From positions 2,206,501 through 2,270,500 of the forward strand of contig NC_092561.1 of the NCBI RefSeq assembly GCF_037975245.1: a DNA stretch of 64,000 nucleotides, given 5' to 3'. The notes beneath the pieces were generated by a model. That model had not been told where the DNA came from and ran no database searches. It saw only the letters and a program-made list of their open reading frames with translations. The stretch is from Apostichopus japonicus (Eukaryota > Echinodermata > Holothuroidea > Aspidochirotida > Stichopodidae). The position numbers and the translations under genes were made by a program. Below, piece after piece: positions 63,233-64,000 of this stretch; position 1 is the first letter of the stretch; every line of letters begins with the position of its first letter.

Positions 63233-64000
63233 TGGGTAGCATAGTTAGTCATTGCTTCCATCATTACGTGTTGGTGAGCGGTGTCTCTATCGATCAGTTC
63301 CACGACTACTATGCGATCCATTTACTGCTAACTTTATGTTTTTTTGTTCACTTTTTATGTTACATTTTGTGTGAGCATGGTGACGGGTAGATAGTTAGGC
63401 GGGTGGGGGTGAGGGGGGGGTATATTCGAGTCGTATCACGTCAGAAAAGCTTTGATATAACATTGCAGGAAGGGTTGAGAGGGTTGGGAATATAATCAAA
63501 GGGTGAATGACTTTATAAAAATATTAAAATCATAACTTAACCATACAGTAATATAAAGATGAACATTTGACCCTATTCTATGTCATTGTAGTTTTATAAA
63601 TTTCTGAAAAGGGTGAGTTGGATGTACGCCGCAGGTCGTAGAATCATCGTAATTTCCTATGTTTGAACAGTCAGTATTTACAAGGTATCCTTCTTTATAT
63701 TTTTGCAGTTTTGCAATAAACCTATTATCTGTATTTTATTTATTGTATCATTTATGAATTCAAAGCAGGCTCGTATTGTCAGGCGGTGACACAAAGGGCC
63801 GTAACCAGCCACCAACCCCCACCCCACCGTGAAAAATGCTGTATACCCACCTCCCATTCTCTGCCACCATTATGTGTGCTATAACGTCACGAGTAACAAG
63901 ATTACCCCCCCCCCCCCCCCCCGCTTTTAGATTGTTGGTGCCTGCCCCTCCAAATCCGAATTCCTAGCTATATATATACTCACTGCAGCGTGCCGAAACG
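63233..64000. other. 3' flank of the receptor gene
   Basis: Contains the 3' UTR, a G-run near 63412, a 19-base C-run at about 63905, and no further exon. The CCCC-rich stretch at 63800-63955 looks like transposon-derived sequence, but ends were not identified. Confidence 0.4.
63715..63720 (+). terminator. Candidate polyadenylation signal of the cys-loop receptor gene
   Basis: AATAAA 480 bp downstream of the stop, preceded by T-rich DNA and followed by T-rich DNA. It is the first canonical hexamer I noticed after the stop. Position only; transcript ends would be needed to confirm. Confidence 0.35.

Overview
This is a stretch of an intron-rich animal nuclear genome, not bacterial or organellar DNA. 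It is AT-rich, has GT-AG introns up to 15.3 kb, many microsatellites, minisatellites and short transposon remnants, and three metazoan genes. A Fringe glycosyltransferase (Notch pathway), a cytosolic sulfotransferase and a nicotinic-type cys-loop receptor subunit fit a marine invertebrate. The general look of the repeats suggests an invertebrate deuterostome, perhaps an echinoderm such as a sea cucumber. That taxonomic guess is inference; the sequence alone does not prove it.

Layout. 1-7165: no gene found; AT and trinucleotide low-complexity DNA, G-runs and one 14-bp palindrome. 7166-11584 (minus): a complete six-exon cytosolic sulfotransferase of 323 residues with all key PAPS-binding and catalytic residues. 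11585-15916: intergenic, with a TCCACC-type minisatellite and a complete 775-bp non-autonomous hAT element that has 15-bp perfect inverted ends and an 8-bp target duplication. 15917-46265 (plus): a complete ten-exon Fringe gene of 462 residues spread over 30 kb. Its introns hold an 18-bp minisatellite, a 20-bp array that resembles 3' splice sites, a G-rich array touching the exon 5 donor, tRNA-derived SINEs, a second hAT element, and two copies of a hammerhead-ribozyme-like motif of the kind carried by Penelope-like retroelements. 46266-56565: intergenic, with a compound repeat of about 100 bp, a 41-bp satellite array of about 15 units, a TA-flanked MITE, a second SINE-like unit and an inverted-repeat element next to the receptor gene. 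56566-63232 (plus): a complete seven-exon cys-loop receptor subunit of 457 residues. 63233-64000: 3' flank.

I joined the exons by hand from splice consensus, reading frame and family motifs. In each gene the coding lengths add up to an exact multiple of three and end at a stop, which strongly supports the models. The three genes are functionally unrelated neighbours (sulfation, Notch O-fucose elongation, ligand-gated ion channel); I see no sign that they are co-regulated. I found no previously undescribed multi-gene system. The most interesting material is non-coding: the ribozyme-like repeat, the two hAT copies with intact target duplications, the SINE family, and tandem arrays placed next to splice sites.
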